Of a stretch of 64,000 nt of DNA, positions 47,205 to 55,586 are shown piece by piece. Source of the DNA: Falsiroseomonas stagni DSM 19981 (GTDB taxonomy: Bacteria; Pseudomonadota; Alphaproteobacteria; Acetobacterales; Acetobacteraceae); assembly GCF_900114315.1 (NCBI RefSeq), contig NZ_FOSQ01000014.1:92669-156668 (forward strand), given 5' to 3'. The position numbers and the translations under genes were made by a program. The notes below the pieces were generated by a model that was not told the DNA's origin, searched no databases, and was given only the letters and a program-made list of their open reading frames with translations. Positions within the stretch are counted from its first letter, which is position 1; each line of letters begins with the position of its first letter.

Positions 47205-48077
47205 ATGCCCGAACTGCTGCAATTCCTCGTCTCCGGCCTCACCATCGGCGCGGTCTATGCGCTGGTGGCGCTGGGCTTCACGCTGATCCACAACGCCTCC
47301 GATGTCGTGAACTTCGCGCAGGGCGAATTCGTCATGCTGGGCGGCATGGTCACGGTCTTCGCCACCGCCGCCGGCATCCCCCTGCCGCTGGCCGCCCTGC
47401 TCGCCATCGCGGTCGCGGTGCTGGTGGGCCTCGCGCTGCACCGCCTCGCGATCGAGCCCGCGCGCGGCGCCTCGGCCGTCACCCTCATCATCATCACCAT
47501 CGGCGCCAGCATCTTCCTGCGCGGCGTCGCGCAGATCGTCTTCGACAAGCGCTTTCATCAATTGCCCGGCTTCTCCGGCAACGATCCGATCATGGTGCTG
47601 GGCGCGGCGATCCTGCCGCAGAGCTTCTGGGTGCTGGGCGGCGCGCTGATCGTCTTCTGCGGGCTGTTCCTGTTCCTGGAGCGCACGCTGATGGGCAAGG
47701 CGGTTCTGGCCACCGCGGCGAACCGGCTGGCGGCGCGGCTGGTGGGCGTGGACACCAGCTTCGTCCTGGCGCTGTCCTTTGGCCTCTCGGCCGCCATCGG
47801 CGCCCTGGCGGGCATCCTCATCACCCCCATCACGCTCACCTCCTTCGATGTCGGCACGCTGCTGGCGCTGAAGGGCTTCGCCGCCGCCATGCTGGGCGGC
47901 ATGGGCAGCCCGCTCGGTGCCGTGGTCGGCGGGCTGGTGCTCGGGCTGCTGGAGGCGCTGGGCGCGGGCTATGTCTCCTCCGCCTACAAGGATGCCGTCG
48001 CCTTCCTGGTCATCCTCGCGGTGCTCTTCTCCATGCCGCAGGGACTGTTCGGGCATCGCAGCGTGGAGCGCGTGTGA
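47205..48077 (+). CDS. LIV-type ABC transporter permease LivH-like (second system)
   Basis: 290 aa, the normal LivH length. QFLVSGLTIGAVYALVALGFTLIHNASDVVNFAQGEFVMLGG is the LivH opening; LMGKAVLATAANRLAARLVG is the ATPase contact and GGMGSPLGAVVGGLVLGLLEALG the C-terminal block. It forms the channel with LivM. It starts 19 bases after the binding-protein gene, and the livM start shares the last base of this stop. Confidence 0.94.
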   Translation: MPELLQFLVSGLTIGAVYALVALGFTLIHNASDVVNFAQGEFVMLGGMVTVFATAAGIPLPLAALLAIAVAVLVGLALHRLAIEPARGASAVTLIIITIGASIFLRGVAQIVFDKRFHQLPGFSGNDPIMVLGAAILPQSFWVLGGALIVFCGLFLFLERTLMGKAVLATAANRLAARLVGVDTSFVLALSFGLSAAIGALAGILITPITLTSFDVGTLLALKGFAAAMLGGMGSPLGAVVGGLVLGLLEALGAGYVSSAYKDAVAFLVILAVLFSMPQGLFGHRSVERV

Positions 48078-49009
48078 TGAACGCACGCTGGGCAACCCTG
48101 CTGATCCTGGCGGCCGTCATCGCGGTGATCCCGTGGTTCTTCCCCTCCGGCTACTACTTCCGCGTGGCCGCGCTGGTCTGGGTCACGGCGCTGGGTGCCG
48201 TCGGGTTGCAGGTGCTGATGGGCCAGGCGGGGCAGGTCAGCCTCGGCCATGCCGGCTTCGTCGGCATCGGGGCCTATGCCATGGCGCTGGGGCCGAAATA
48301 CCTGGGCCTGCCGGTGCTGGCCTGCCTGCCGCTGGGCGCCGTGCTGGCGGGCCTCATCGCCTTCCTCGTCGGCCGGCCGATCCTGCGGTTGAAGGGCCAT
48401 TACCTGGCCGTGGCCACGCTCGGCTTCGGCATCCTCGTCGCCCTGGTCCTGGTCAGCGAGATCGCGATCACCGGCGGCCCCGACGGCATCCGCATCCCCC
48501 GCCCGGAGATCTTCGGCTGGCGTCCGCGCGGGGGCGAGGCCTGGTACTGGATCAACGGGGCCGCGCTGCTCATCGGTGTCTGGCTGGCGCTGAACATCCA
48601 GCACAGCCCCTCCGGCCGCGCCCTCGCCGCGCTGCATGACAGTGAGGTCGCGGCGCGGACCATCGGCATCGATGTCGCCCGCCACAAGCTCCGCGCCTTC
48701 GTCATCGCCGCCGTCTATGGCGCGGTGGCGGGCGGGCTGATGGCGATGATGAACGGCTTCGTCACGCCGGATGCCGCGGGTTTTCTCCAATCCGTGGAAT
48801 ACGTGACGATGGTGGTCATCGGCGGCCTCGCCTCCGTCCCCGGCGCCGTCGTCGGCGCCGCGGCTCTGGTGCTGCTGCCGCAGGCGCTGACCGTGTTTCA
48901 TGAATACGAACACGCGGTGCTCGGCCTGCTCATCATGCTGTTCATGATCTTTCTCAGGGTCGGCATCGTGCCCGGCCTCGCGACGCTGCTGCGGCGGCGC
49001 CCGGCATGA
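48077..49009 (+). CDS. LIV-type ABC transporter permease LivM-like (second system)
   Basis: 310 aa. VLMGQAGQVSLGHAGFVGIGAYAMAL is the LivM hallmark, followed by LVGRPILRLKGHYLAVATLGFG. The contact region is SPSGRALAALHDSEVAARTIGI. The ATG at 48077 reuses the A of the livH stop (TGATG); a GTG three bases earlier is possible. The stop overlaps livG by four bases. Confidence 0.94.
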   Translation: MNARWATLLILAAVIAVIPWFFPSGYYFRVAALVWVTALGAVGLQVLMGQAGQVSLGHAGFVGIGAYAMALGPKYLGLPVLACLPLGAVLAGLIAFLVGRPILRLKGHYLAVATLGFGILVALVLVSEIAITGGPDGIRIPRPEIFGWRPRGGEAWYWINGAALLIGVWLALNIQHSPSGRALAALHDSEVAARTIGIDVARHKLRAFVIAAVYGAVAGGLMAMMNGFVTPDAAGFLQSVEYVTMVVIGGLASVPGAVVGAAALVLLPQALTVFHEYEHAVLGLLIMLFMIFLRVGIVPGLATLLRRRPA

Positions 49010-49794
49010 GCGAGGTCCTGCTCTCCGCGGACAACATCGGCATCGGCTTCGGCGGCCTGCGCGCGCTGGATGGCGTGGGGTTCGAGGCCCGGGCTGGCGA
49101 GGTGCTGGCCATCATCGGCCCGAATGGCGCGGGCAAGACCACGCTGTTCAACATCGTCTCCGGCCTCTACCGCGCCGATACCGGCCGCGTCGTGCTGGCG
49201 GGGCAGGATGTGACGCAGGCGCCGCCGCACCGCCTGGCCGCGCTCGGCCTGTCCCGCACCTTCCAGAATCTCCAGGTCTTCTTCCGCATGACGGCGGCCG
49301 AGAATGTCATGGCCGGGCGGCACCTGCGGGAGCGGTCGTCGCTGCTGGCCGACCTGCTGCGCCTGCCCGCCGCCCGCCGCGCCAACCGCGCCTCCCGCGA
49401 TGCCGCGATGGCGCTGCTGGCGGAGGTCGGGCTGGCCGAGCACGCCGACCGCCCCGCGGGATCGCTGCCCTATGGCGCGCTGAAGCGGCTGGAAATCGCG
49501 CGCGCCCTGGCGACCGAACCGCGCGTGCTGCTCCTCGATGAACCCGCCGCCGGCTGCAACCCGGTGGAGACCGCGGAGATCGACCACCTCATCGCCGCCG
49601 TCGCCGCGCGCGGCATCGCCGTGGTGCTGATCGAGCACGACATGAAGATGGTCATGCGCATCAGCCGCCAGGTGGTGGTGCTGAACCAGGGACGCCTGCT
49701 GGCCGCCGGCACGCCGGCGGAGGTGCGGAACAACCCCGAGGTCATCGCCGCCTATCTCGGCCTGCATGGCGCGAAGGAGGCCGCGCTTGCTTGA
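49006..49794 (+). CDS. LIV-type ABC transporter ATPase LivG-like (second system)
   Basis: 262 aa. Walker A GPNGAGKT, LivG marker SRTFQNLQVF, signature variant SLPYGALKR, Walker B LLLDEPAAGCNP (Cys in the usual Leu position) and H-loop LIEHDMKMV. It ends GLHGAKEAALA. The start overlaps livM and the end overlaps livF, whose ribosome-binding site lies inside this gene. Confidence 0.94.
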   Translation: MSEVLLSADNIGIGFGGLRALDGVGFEARAGEVLAIIGPNGAGKTTLFNIVSGLYRADTGRVVLAGQDVTQAPPHRLAALGLSRTFQNLQVFFRMTAAENVMAGRHLRERSSLLADLLRLPAARRANRASRDAAMALLAEVGLAEHADRPAGSLPYGALKRLEIARALATEPRVLLLDEPAAGCNPVETAEIDHLIAAVAARGIAVVLIEHDMKMVMRISRQVVVLNQGRLLAAGTPAEVRNNPEVIAAYLGLHGAKEAALA

Positions 49795-50488
49795 TGTCGC
49801 CGACCTCCATGCCGCCTATGGCCGCATCCTGGCGCTGAAGGGCATCACGCTGCGCGTGGAAACCGGGGAGATCACGGCGCTCGTCGGCGGCAATGGCGCG
49901 GGCAAGACGACGCTGCTGCGCTGCCTGTCCGGCGTGCATCCCGTGAAGTCGGGGCGGGTGACATTCCACGGCGATGAGATCACCGCCTTCCCCGCCCATG
50001 CCCGCGTCGCCGCCGGCATCGCGCAATCGCCGGAAGGCCGCCAGGTCTTCGGGCCGCTGAGCGTGGAAGACAATCTCCGCCTCGGCGCCTTCCGCCGCGG
50101 CCGCGCGGATACGGAAGCGGGGCTCGACCGCGTCTATGGCATGTTCGACATCCTGAAGACGAAGCGCCACCTGCAGGCCGCGGGCCTGTCCGGCGGGCAG
50201 CAGCAGATGCTGGCGATCGGCCGCGCGCTGATGTCTGGCCCACGGTTGCTGCTGCTGGACGAGCCCTCCATGGGGCTCGCGCCGCTCCTGGTGGACCAGA
50301 TCCTGGCCGCGGTGGTGGCGCTGAAGGCGCAGGGCGTCACGGTGCTGCTGGTGGAACAGAACGCCTCCGCCGCGCTGTCCATCGCCGATCGCGGCTATGT
50401 CATCGAGACGGGGCGCATCGCCCATTCGGGAACAGGGCTGGCGCTGCTGCATGATCCCGCCGTAAGGGAAGCCTATCTCGGCGTTTGA
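49787..50488 (+). CDS. LIV-type ABC transporter ATPase LivF-like (second system), TTG start
   Basis: 233 aa. Walker A GGNGAGKT, SPEGRQVFGPLSVEDNL, signature LSGGQQQM, Walker B LLLDEPSMGLAP and H-loop LLVEQNAS. I choose TTG at 49787: a full AAGGAGG (49774-49780) stands six bases before it and the protein then begins MLDVADLHAAYG, the normal LivF start. An ATG at 49766 would add an arginine-rich lead encoded by that ribosome-binding site itself. Confidence 0.93.
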   Translation: MLDVADLHAAYGRILALKGITLRVETGEITALVGGNGAGKTTLLRCLSGVHPVKSGRVTFHGDEITAFPAHARVAAGIAQSPEGRQVFGPLSVEDNLRLGAFRRGRADTEAGLDRVYGMFDILKTKRHLQAAGLSGGQQQMLAIGRALMSGPRLLLLDEPSMGLAPLLVDQILAAVVALKAQGVTVLLVEQNASAALSIADRGYVIETGRIAHSGTGLALLHDPAVREAYLGV

Positions 50489-50517
50489 CCGAATTCCCCC
50501 GGCACAGGATGACCATC

Positions 50518-51060
50518 ATGGCAAAGCACTACCGCTGGCGGGAAGCCGCCGGCGAGGGCGTGCAGCACCTCGTGCTGGATCGCAGCCCGGGGCAGATCAG
50601 CGCGGAGGGCATGATCGTCGCGGGTGGCGAGGCCCCCTTCGCCGCGCGGTTCCGCCTGCTGATGGACAGCCGCTGGCGCACGCGGCGCCTTTCCGTCGCC
50701 GTGCTCGGCAACCCCGTGGTGATGGTGCTGCTGGCCGATGGCAAGGGTGGCTGGACGGATGCGGAGGGCGCGGAGCTGCCGGACCTCGCCGGCGTGCAGG
50801 ATGTGGACCTCGGCGCCACGCCCTTCACCAACACCCTGCCGATCCGGCGGCTCCGCACCGCGGTAGGCAAGTCCGTCGATATCGACACAGCCTATGTGAA
50901 CCTGCCGTCGATGACCGTCAGCCGCGACGCGCAGCGCTACACACGGCTGGAGGAGCGTCTGTGGCGCTACGAATCGCGCGACGGCGACTTCACCCGCGAC
51001 ATCACGGTCGATGAGGACGGTGTGGTCGTCAGCTATCCCGGCCTGTTCGAGCGCGTCTGA
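50518..51060 (+). CDS. Putative glycolipid-binding domain protein (PF06475-type)
   Basis: 180 aa, cytoplasmic. It matches the putative glycolipid-binding family: YRWREAAGEGVQHLVLDR, FRLLMDSRWRTRRLSVAVLG, then DVDLGATPFTNTLPIRRL, the strongest hallmark, and RYTRLEERLWRYES. It ends in VSYPGLFERV. The family has no firm enzymatic role. ATG at 50518 follows AGGA by about nine bases. It comes 29 bases after livF and is probably the last gene of the paaN operon. A two-hairpin element follows. Confidence 0.85.
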   Translation: MAKHYRWREAAGEGVQHLVLDRSPGQISAEGMIVAGGEAPFAARFRLLMDSRWRTRRLSVAVLGNPVVMVLLADGKGGWTDAEGAELPDLAGVQDVDLGATPFTNTLPIRRLRTAVGKSVDIDTAYVNLPSMTVSRDAQRYTRLEERLWRYESRDGDFTRDITVDEDGVVVSYPGLFERV

Positions 51061-51083
51061 GGCCAGCCCCAAAGCCTCGCGGT

Positions 51084-51137
51084 CCAGGGGGCCCGAGGCC
51101 CCTGGCATGGGGGTGCGGGGGAACAGCGTTCCCCCGC
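51084..51137 (-). repeat. Two-hairpin dispersed element, copy 2
   Basis: On the minus strand it begins three bases after the prfC stop. Hairpin A has arms GCGGGGGAAC / GTTCCCCCGC (51115-51124, 51128-51137) with loop GCT as read on that strand. The linker has ACCCCCATG, and hairpin B has CCAGGGG / CCCCTGG (51084-51105). Same order as copies 1a and 3. It sits between convergent genes. Confidence 0.82.
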
Positions 51138-51140
51138 CCT

Positions 51141-52760
51141 TCACCTCACCATCGCGACCAGGCCCGACTGTTCCCGCACCGCGTCGAAGCGAAGCTCGGG
51201 ATATTCCTCCTCCGCCCGCTTGCGGCGCCAGTCGGACCCGAACAGCGCGACGTATTCGCCATCATGGTCCTCGGCCGTGTCGCTGCGGTTGCGGTCCGCC
51301 CAGCGGTTGATGGCCGCGCGGTCACCGCTGGGGGAGGAGATCCAGCGCATGGTGGACCAGCGCGTGGCGTCGAAGCCCGCGGGCACGGTGTATTCGACCT
51401 TCAGCCGGCTGGCGAGCACGTCCAGCTGCAGCTCCCCCACCACGCCGACGATGGGGGCGGAGCCGTCGAGCGGGCGGAAGATCTGCACCACCCCTTCCTC
51501 CGCCAGTTGGTCCAGCGCGGTGCGCAGCTTCTTGGCCAGCATCGGGTCTTCCAGCCGCACATGGCGCAGGATTTCCGGCGCGAAGCTGGGGACGCCACGG
51601 AAGTTGATGTCCTCCCCTTCCGTCAGCGTGTCGCCGATGCGCAGCGTGCCGTGGTTGGCGATGCCGACCACGTCGCCGGGCCAGGCTTCCTCCGCCACCT
51701 GCCGTTCCTTCGCGAAGAAGAACAGCGGCGCGTTCACCGGCACCTGCTTGCCCGTGCGCACCTGGCGCAGCCGCATCCCCTTGGTCAGCCGCCCGCTGCA
51801 CAGCCGCACGAAGGCCACGCGGTCCCGGTGGTTCGGGTCCATGTTCGCCTGTACCTTGAAGACGAAGCCGGTCAGCTTGCCTTCCTCCGGCTCCACCGCG
51901 CGCGCATCGGATGCCCGCGCGCCCGGCGGCGGCGCGTAGCGGGACATGCCGTCCAGCAGGTGCCCCACGCCGAAATCCCGCAGCGCGGAGCCGAAATAGA
52001 CCGGCGTCAGCGTGCCTTCCCGGAAGGCCGCCAGGTCAAAGGATTTGAGGCCCGCCTCGGCCAGCAGGATGTCCTCCGACAGCTGGGTGGCGCGTTCCTC
52101 CCCCACCAGCTCCGCGATGCGCGGGTCATCGGCGCCGGAGACGGCGATGCCCTCCTCCTCCGTCGCATCCACCGGCATCAGGCGCTTCGCCAGGATGTCG
52201 TAGGTGCCCCAGAAGGTGCTGGCGCGGCCGATCGGCCAGGCGACGGGGGCGGCGTCCAGCGCCAGGGTCTGCTCGATCTCGTCGATCAGCTCGAAGGGAT
52301 CGCGCGCCTCCCGGTCCATCTTGTTGACGAAGGTGACGATGGGGATGTCGCGCAGGCGGCAGACCTCGAACAGCTTGCGCGTCTGGCTCTCGATGCCCTT
52401 GGCGGCGTCGAGCACCATCACGGCCGCATCGACGGCCGTCAGCGTCCGGTAGGTGTCCTCGGAGAAGTCTTCGTGGCCCGGCGTGTCGAGCAGGTTGAAG
52501 ATCACGCCCCCCCGCTCGAAGGTCATGACGGAGGTGGCGACGGAGATGCCGCGGTCCTGCTCGATCTTCATCCAGTCGGACCGCGTGCGCCGCGCATTGC
52601 CCTTGGCGCGCACGGCCCCGGCCAGCTGGATGGCGCCGCCCTTCAGCAGCAGCTTCTCCGTCAGCGTGGTCTTGCCGGCGTCGGGGTGGGCGATGATCGC
52701 GAAGGTGCGGCGGCGCGCGGCTTCGCGCGCGACCGCTTCGAGGGCCAGGGTGTCGCTCAT
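51141..52760 (-). CDS. prfC: Peptide chain release factor 3
   Basis: 539 aa translational GTPase that recycles RF1/RF2 from the ribosome. G1 AHPDAGKTTLTEK, the RF3-type switch GNARRTRSDWMKIEQDRGIS, G3 DTPGHEDFSEDTYRTL and G4 NKMDREARDP are present. Later blocks PVYFGSALRDFGVGHLLD and FVFKVQANMDPNHRDR are RF3-specific. ATG at 52760 starts the protein at family length. It lies 17 bases after the enolase-superfamily gene, the likely end of a three-gene minus-strand transcript. Confidence 0.97.
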   Translation of the reverse strand: MSDTLALEAVAREAARRRTFAIIAHPDAGKTTLTEKLLLKGGAIQLAGAVRAKGNARRTRSDWMKIEQDRGISVATSVMTFERGGVIFNLLDTPGHEDFSEDTYRTLTAVDAAVMVLDAAKGIESQTRKLFEVCRLRDIPIVTFVNKMDREARDPFELIDEIEQTLALDAAPVAWPIGRASTFWGTYDILAKRLMPVDATEEEGIAVSGADDPRIAELVGEERATQLSEDILLAEAGLKSFDLAAFREGTLTPVYFGSALRDFGVGHLLDGMSRYAPPPGARASDARAVEPEEGKLTGFVFKVQANMDPNHRDRVAFVRLCSGRLTKGMRLRQVRTGKQVPVNAPLFFFAKERQVAEEAWPGDVVGIANHGTLRIGDTLTEGEDINFRGVPSFAPEILRHVRLEDPMLAKKLRTALDQLAEEGVVQIFRPLDGSAPIVGVVGELQLDVLASRLKVEYTVPAGFDATRWSTMRWISSPSGDRAAINRWADRNRSDTAEDHDGEYVALFGSDWRRKRAEEEYPELRFDAVREQSGLVAMVR

Positions 52761-52777
52761 GGGGGGCCTATAGCCCC

Positions 52778-54301
52778 TTACGGGGCGGGGATCACCACCG
52801 GATCGGCGATGGCCAGCGCCGCGATGCGCGCGGGGTCCGGCGCCAGGCCGATGCCAGGCCCCTCCGGCCCGGTCAGGACGCCGTCCCGGACCGTCAGCAT
52901 CCCCGGCGCCACGATATCCTCGGCCAGCGAGGTCACGCCGCAATCCATGGGATGATCGGCATCGAGGCCGAGTGCCTGCGCCATCTGCCAATTGGCCGCC
53001 GTCGCCACCGCCGTCTCGTAGAAGGAATGGAGCGACGGCGTCAGGCCGAGCCGGGCCGCGACGGCGGAGGCATCCCGCAGCCCCGCGATGCCCCCCCAGT
53101 AGAAGATGTCCCCCAGCACGACGAGGTCGGTCAGCCCGAGGCGATGGGCGGCCACCAAATCCGGCGGCTCGATCAGGCACATGTTGGACGCCAGCCGCCC
53201 CGCCCCTGCCTCCCGCAACCGGCAAAAGCCTTCCAGCGCGTCGGTCGGGTCCTCATGGAACTCCAGCTCCAGCGCCGCCGTCCCGGCGACCAGGCGGCGC
53301 GCCTCCTCCGGGCTGTAGGCGCCATTGGGGTCGCAGCGAAGCCGCGTGCCCGGGGGCAGCGTGGCCCGCAGCGCCGTCAGGGCGGCGATGTCCCACTCGA
53401 TGCCGGTCGCGGCGGATTTGTACTTGAAGGCGCGGATGCCGTGCGCCGCGGCGATCCCGGCCGCGAGTTCCGCCACGCGCGGCGCCAGGGACAGGTCGGC
53501 CATGTGCGCGGTGATCTCGGCGCGGTCCATGGCCCGGCCGGGGACGGCCGCGGGCAGCGGGCAGGCGACCTCGACCGGCCGCAGCGGCGCGGATTGCCCG
53601 AGCAGCGCGGCCAGCGGCACGCTGAGATGCTTCGCGGAAGCGTCCCAGGCCGCGAGGTCGAGCCCCGCATAGGCCGCCAGCCCGTTGCGGCCATGGCGGT
53701 TGTCGAAGCTGATCCTGGCGAAGGCGCGGCGCAGCGAAGCGCGGTCCCGCAGCGCATCGCGGCCGATCCAGCCCTTGGCGATCGCGACCACCCGGGCCGC
53801 GCAATCCGGCGTGCCGTTGGTCTCCCCCCACCCCACCGTGCCATCCGCCAGCCGGATGGCGACCAGCGTCCGGTCCTGCTTCGGCGTGCAGTACATGGAG
53901 CTGACATAGAGGTGCTTCAGCGGCAGGGCGATCCGCTGGACGGTGACCGAGACGATCCGCGTCGGGCTGTCCCTGGGCTGCGGGGGCAGAGCCGGCAGCG
54001 GGCCCTCGGCGGCCACCGCCGCGTCCAGCGCACCGGCCAGGGCGGTGGCGCGCTCCACCCCCCCCGCCCCGGGCTTCACCGCCAGCGTCACGCCGAGCGC
54101 GCGGGCCAGGGCCGCCAGGTCCCGCAGCCCCGCGAGCCCCCCGGCACTCTCCGCATCCGCCACCACCAGCGTGGTGCCGCGCGCCAGGCAGGCGGCGAAG
54201 GGGTCCTGCGTCAGCGCCGCCGCGCCGATCGCGCGCGGCGTCGCGGCGATGCCGCCAAGCCAGGTGGCCTCGTCCAGTCCCAGCAGGGGCGCGGCGTTCA
54301 T
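52778..54301 (-). CDS. Enolase-superfamily (mandelate racemase/muconate lactonizing type) protein with extra N-terminal partial barrel
   Basis: 507 aa; the family norm is 360-430. From about residue 113 it is a complete member: the K-x-K acid/base pair is Lys293/Lys295 (AFKYKSA), and metal ligands are likely Asp324 (RCDPNG), Glu350 (FHEDP) and Asp398 (VVLGDIFYWGG), with His425 in LTPSLHSF. Residues 35-93 form an extra piece that resembles residues 383-443 of the same chain (GGLAGLRDLAALARALGVT against GGIAGLRDASAVAARLGLT). It is thus a degenerate copy of the barrel's C-terminal end. ATG at 54301 overlaps the sulfotransferase stop. Reaction unknown; dehydration or epimerisation of a sugar acid is likely. 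Confidence 0.85.
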   Translation of the reverse strand: MNAAPLLGLDEATWLGGIAATPRAIGAAALTQDPFAACLARGTTLVVADAESAGGLAGLRDLAALARALGVTLAVKPGAGGVERATALAGALDAAVAAEGPLPALPPQPRDSPTRIVSVTVQRIALPLKHLYVSSMYCTPKQDRTLVAIRLADGTVGWGETNGTPDCAARVVAIAKGWIGRDALRDRASLRRAFARISFDNRHGRNGLAAYAGLDLAAWDASAKHLSVPLAALLGQSAPLRPVEVACPLPAAVPGRAMDRAEITAHMADLSLAPRVAELAAGIAAAHGIRAFKYKSAATGIEWDIAALTALRATLPPGTRLRCDPNGAYSPEEARRLVAGTAALELEFHEDPTDALEGFCRLREAGAGRLASNMCLIEPPDLVAAHRLGLTDLVVLGDIFYWGGIAGLRDASAVAARLGLTPSLHSFYETAVATAANWQMAQALGLDADHPMDCGVTSLAEDIVAPGMLTVRDGVLTGPEGPGIGLAPDPARIAALAIADPVVIPAP

Positions 54302-55488
54302 CCCAGGTGTCTCTCCGGATCGGGCAGGGCGATGTTGGTGCCCTCCACCACCAGGCGGAGGTCGGGGCGCCCGGCGGCACCCGCCGGCATCCGCAGGCGG
54401 AAGGCGCAATGGCCGTCGGCGAGGCCCGCCGCGGCCAGGTCGGGGCGGAGCATCTGCGCGCGGGTGGCGGCCAGCGGCGCCGCGCCGGCCATCAGCGCCA
54501 CGGTGACGGGCTGGGCGGCCAGCAGGTCCAGCGCCCAGCCATGCAGGACCCCGTCCTCCACCCGGTCGAGGCGGCCCATGATGTTGCGGGGCGTCGCGGC
54601 GGCCACGGCCGGGGAGGCCAGGAATTCCGCCACCACCGCATAGTCCGCGCTGTCCCGGATGGTGGCCGCGAAGGGCGGCAACACGTCATCCTGCTGGAAC
54701 TCGTAGCGGTCGAAGACCCGGTCCCCCGCGCCTTCCGCCAGCGCCGCCTGGCAGCGGGCGTAGGCGGCGAAGGCGGCCTCGAAGGCCGGGCCTTCCGCCG
54801 CCCGGTCGGCCTCGAACCGCGCGCGGGCGGCCTCATGCAGCGCGATGTCGGTGGCGAAGCGGTCGCGATGCGCCGCCGCAGCCGCCCGCGCCCGGTCGCG
54901 CAGCGCCGCCTGGTCCGGCGACAGGCGGGTGACGTTGCGCGCGATGTAGAGCGGCGGCGCCCAGCCGAGGCGCCGCGCCATCAGCAGCAGGGACCGGTCG
55001 AACTCCTCCGCGATTCCCGCCACCAGCACGGCGCTGTCCAGGTTGGCCAGCGCCGCTTCCAGCACCGGCCGCGTGGTGCGCCCCGCGATCTGCCGGGCCT
55101 GCGCATCGCCCCGGCCCTGCGCCGTCAGGTAGTCGATCGGCGACAGCGCGCCGCTGGTGATGGCGTCCCGCTGCGCGTGGTGGGGGTAGGTGAAGGCATA
55201 GAAATACTCGGACAGCGCCCGTTCGACGGGGTCCCGCAGCAGGGTGAAGTAGTGGCAGGGCTCCCGCAGCGCCTGGTGCAGGCCGAGGAACTGGTGCCCC
55301 GTCACCAGGCGGATATCCCGCCCGGCCATCCCCGCCCGCACGGCCTTCGCGATCTCCGGCATCGGGCGGGAGTCCCCGATGCCGAGGTCGAAGTAGAGGA
55401 CGTGGCGCGCGCCATATTGGCGCGACAGCACGGTGCGCAGGGATGAACCGGCGGTCTTCGGCACGTGCAGGAAGACATGGTGCGGCAT
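54298..55488 (-). CDS. Sulfotransferase-family protein with C-terminal accessory module
   Basis: 396 aa. The PAPS-binding 5'-phosphosulfate loop is VFLHVPKTAGSSL (residues 5-17) and the 3'-phosphate block is FTLLRDPVERALSEYFYAF with Arg85. This is the pattern of heparan/uronyl 2-O-sulfotransferase-like proteins. Residues of about 302-392 (GRLDRVEDGVLHGWALDLL...) form a small beta-rich module often attached to glycan-modifying enzymes. It probably transfers sulfate to a surface glycan. ATG at 55488 begins at the P-loop strand. It is divergent from the Bug gene and co-translated with the enolase-superfamily gene (ATGA). Confidence 0.85.
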   Translation of the reverse strand: MPHHVFLHVPKTAGSSLRTVLSRQYGARHVLYFDLGIGDSRPMPEIAKAVRAGMAGRDIRLVTGHQFLGLHQALREPCHYFTLLRDPVERALSEYFYAFTYPHHAQRDAITSGALSPIDYLTAQGRGDAQARQIAGRTTRPVLEAALANLDSAVLVAGIAEEFDRSLLLMARRLGWAPPLYIARNVTRLSPDQAALRDRARAAAAAHRDRFATDIALHEAARARFEADRAAEGPAFEAAFAAYARCQAALAEGAGDRVFDRYEFQQDDVLPPFAATIRDSADYAVVAEFLASPAVAAATPRNIMGRLDRVEDGVLHGWALDLLAAQPVTVALMAGAAPLAATRAQMLRPDLAAAGLADGHCAFRLRMPAGAAGRPDLRLVVEGTNIALPDPERHLG

Positions 55489-55586
55489 CGGCTGCTTCTG
55501 GCTGCCCCTGGCGTCGAGATTCCCTCTGCCGCAATCGGCCCGGCGCGGCAACACTGCGACCCGCACCCGAGAGAGGCCCTGAACGC

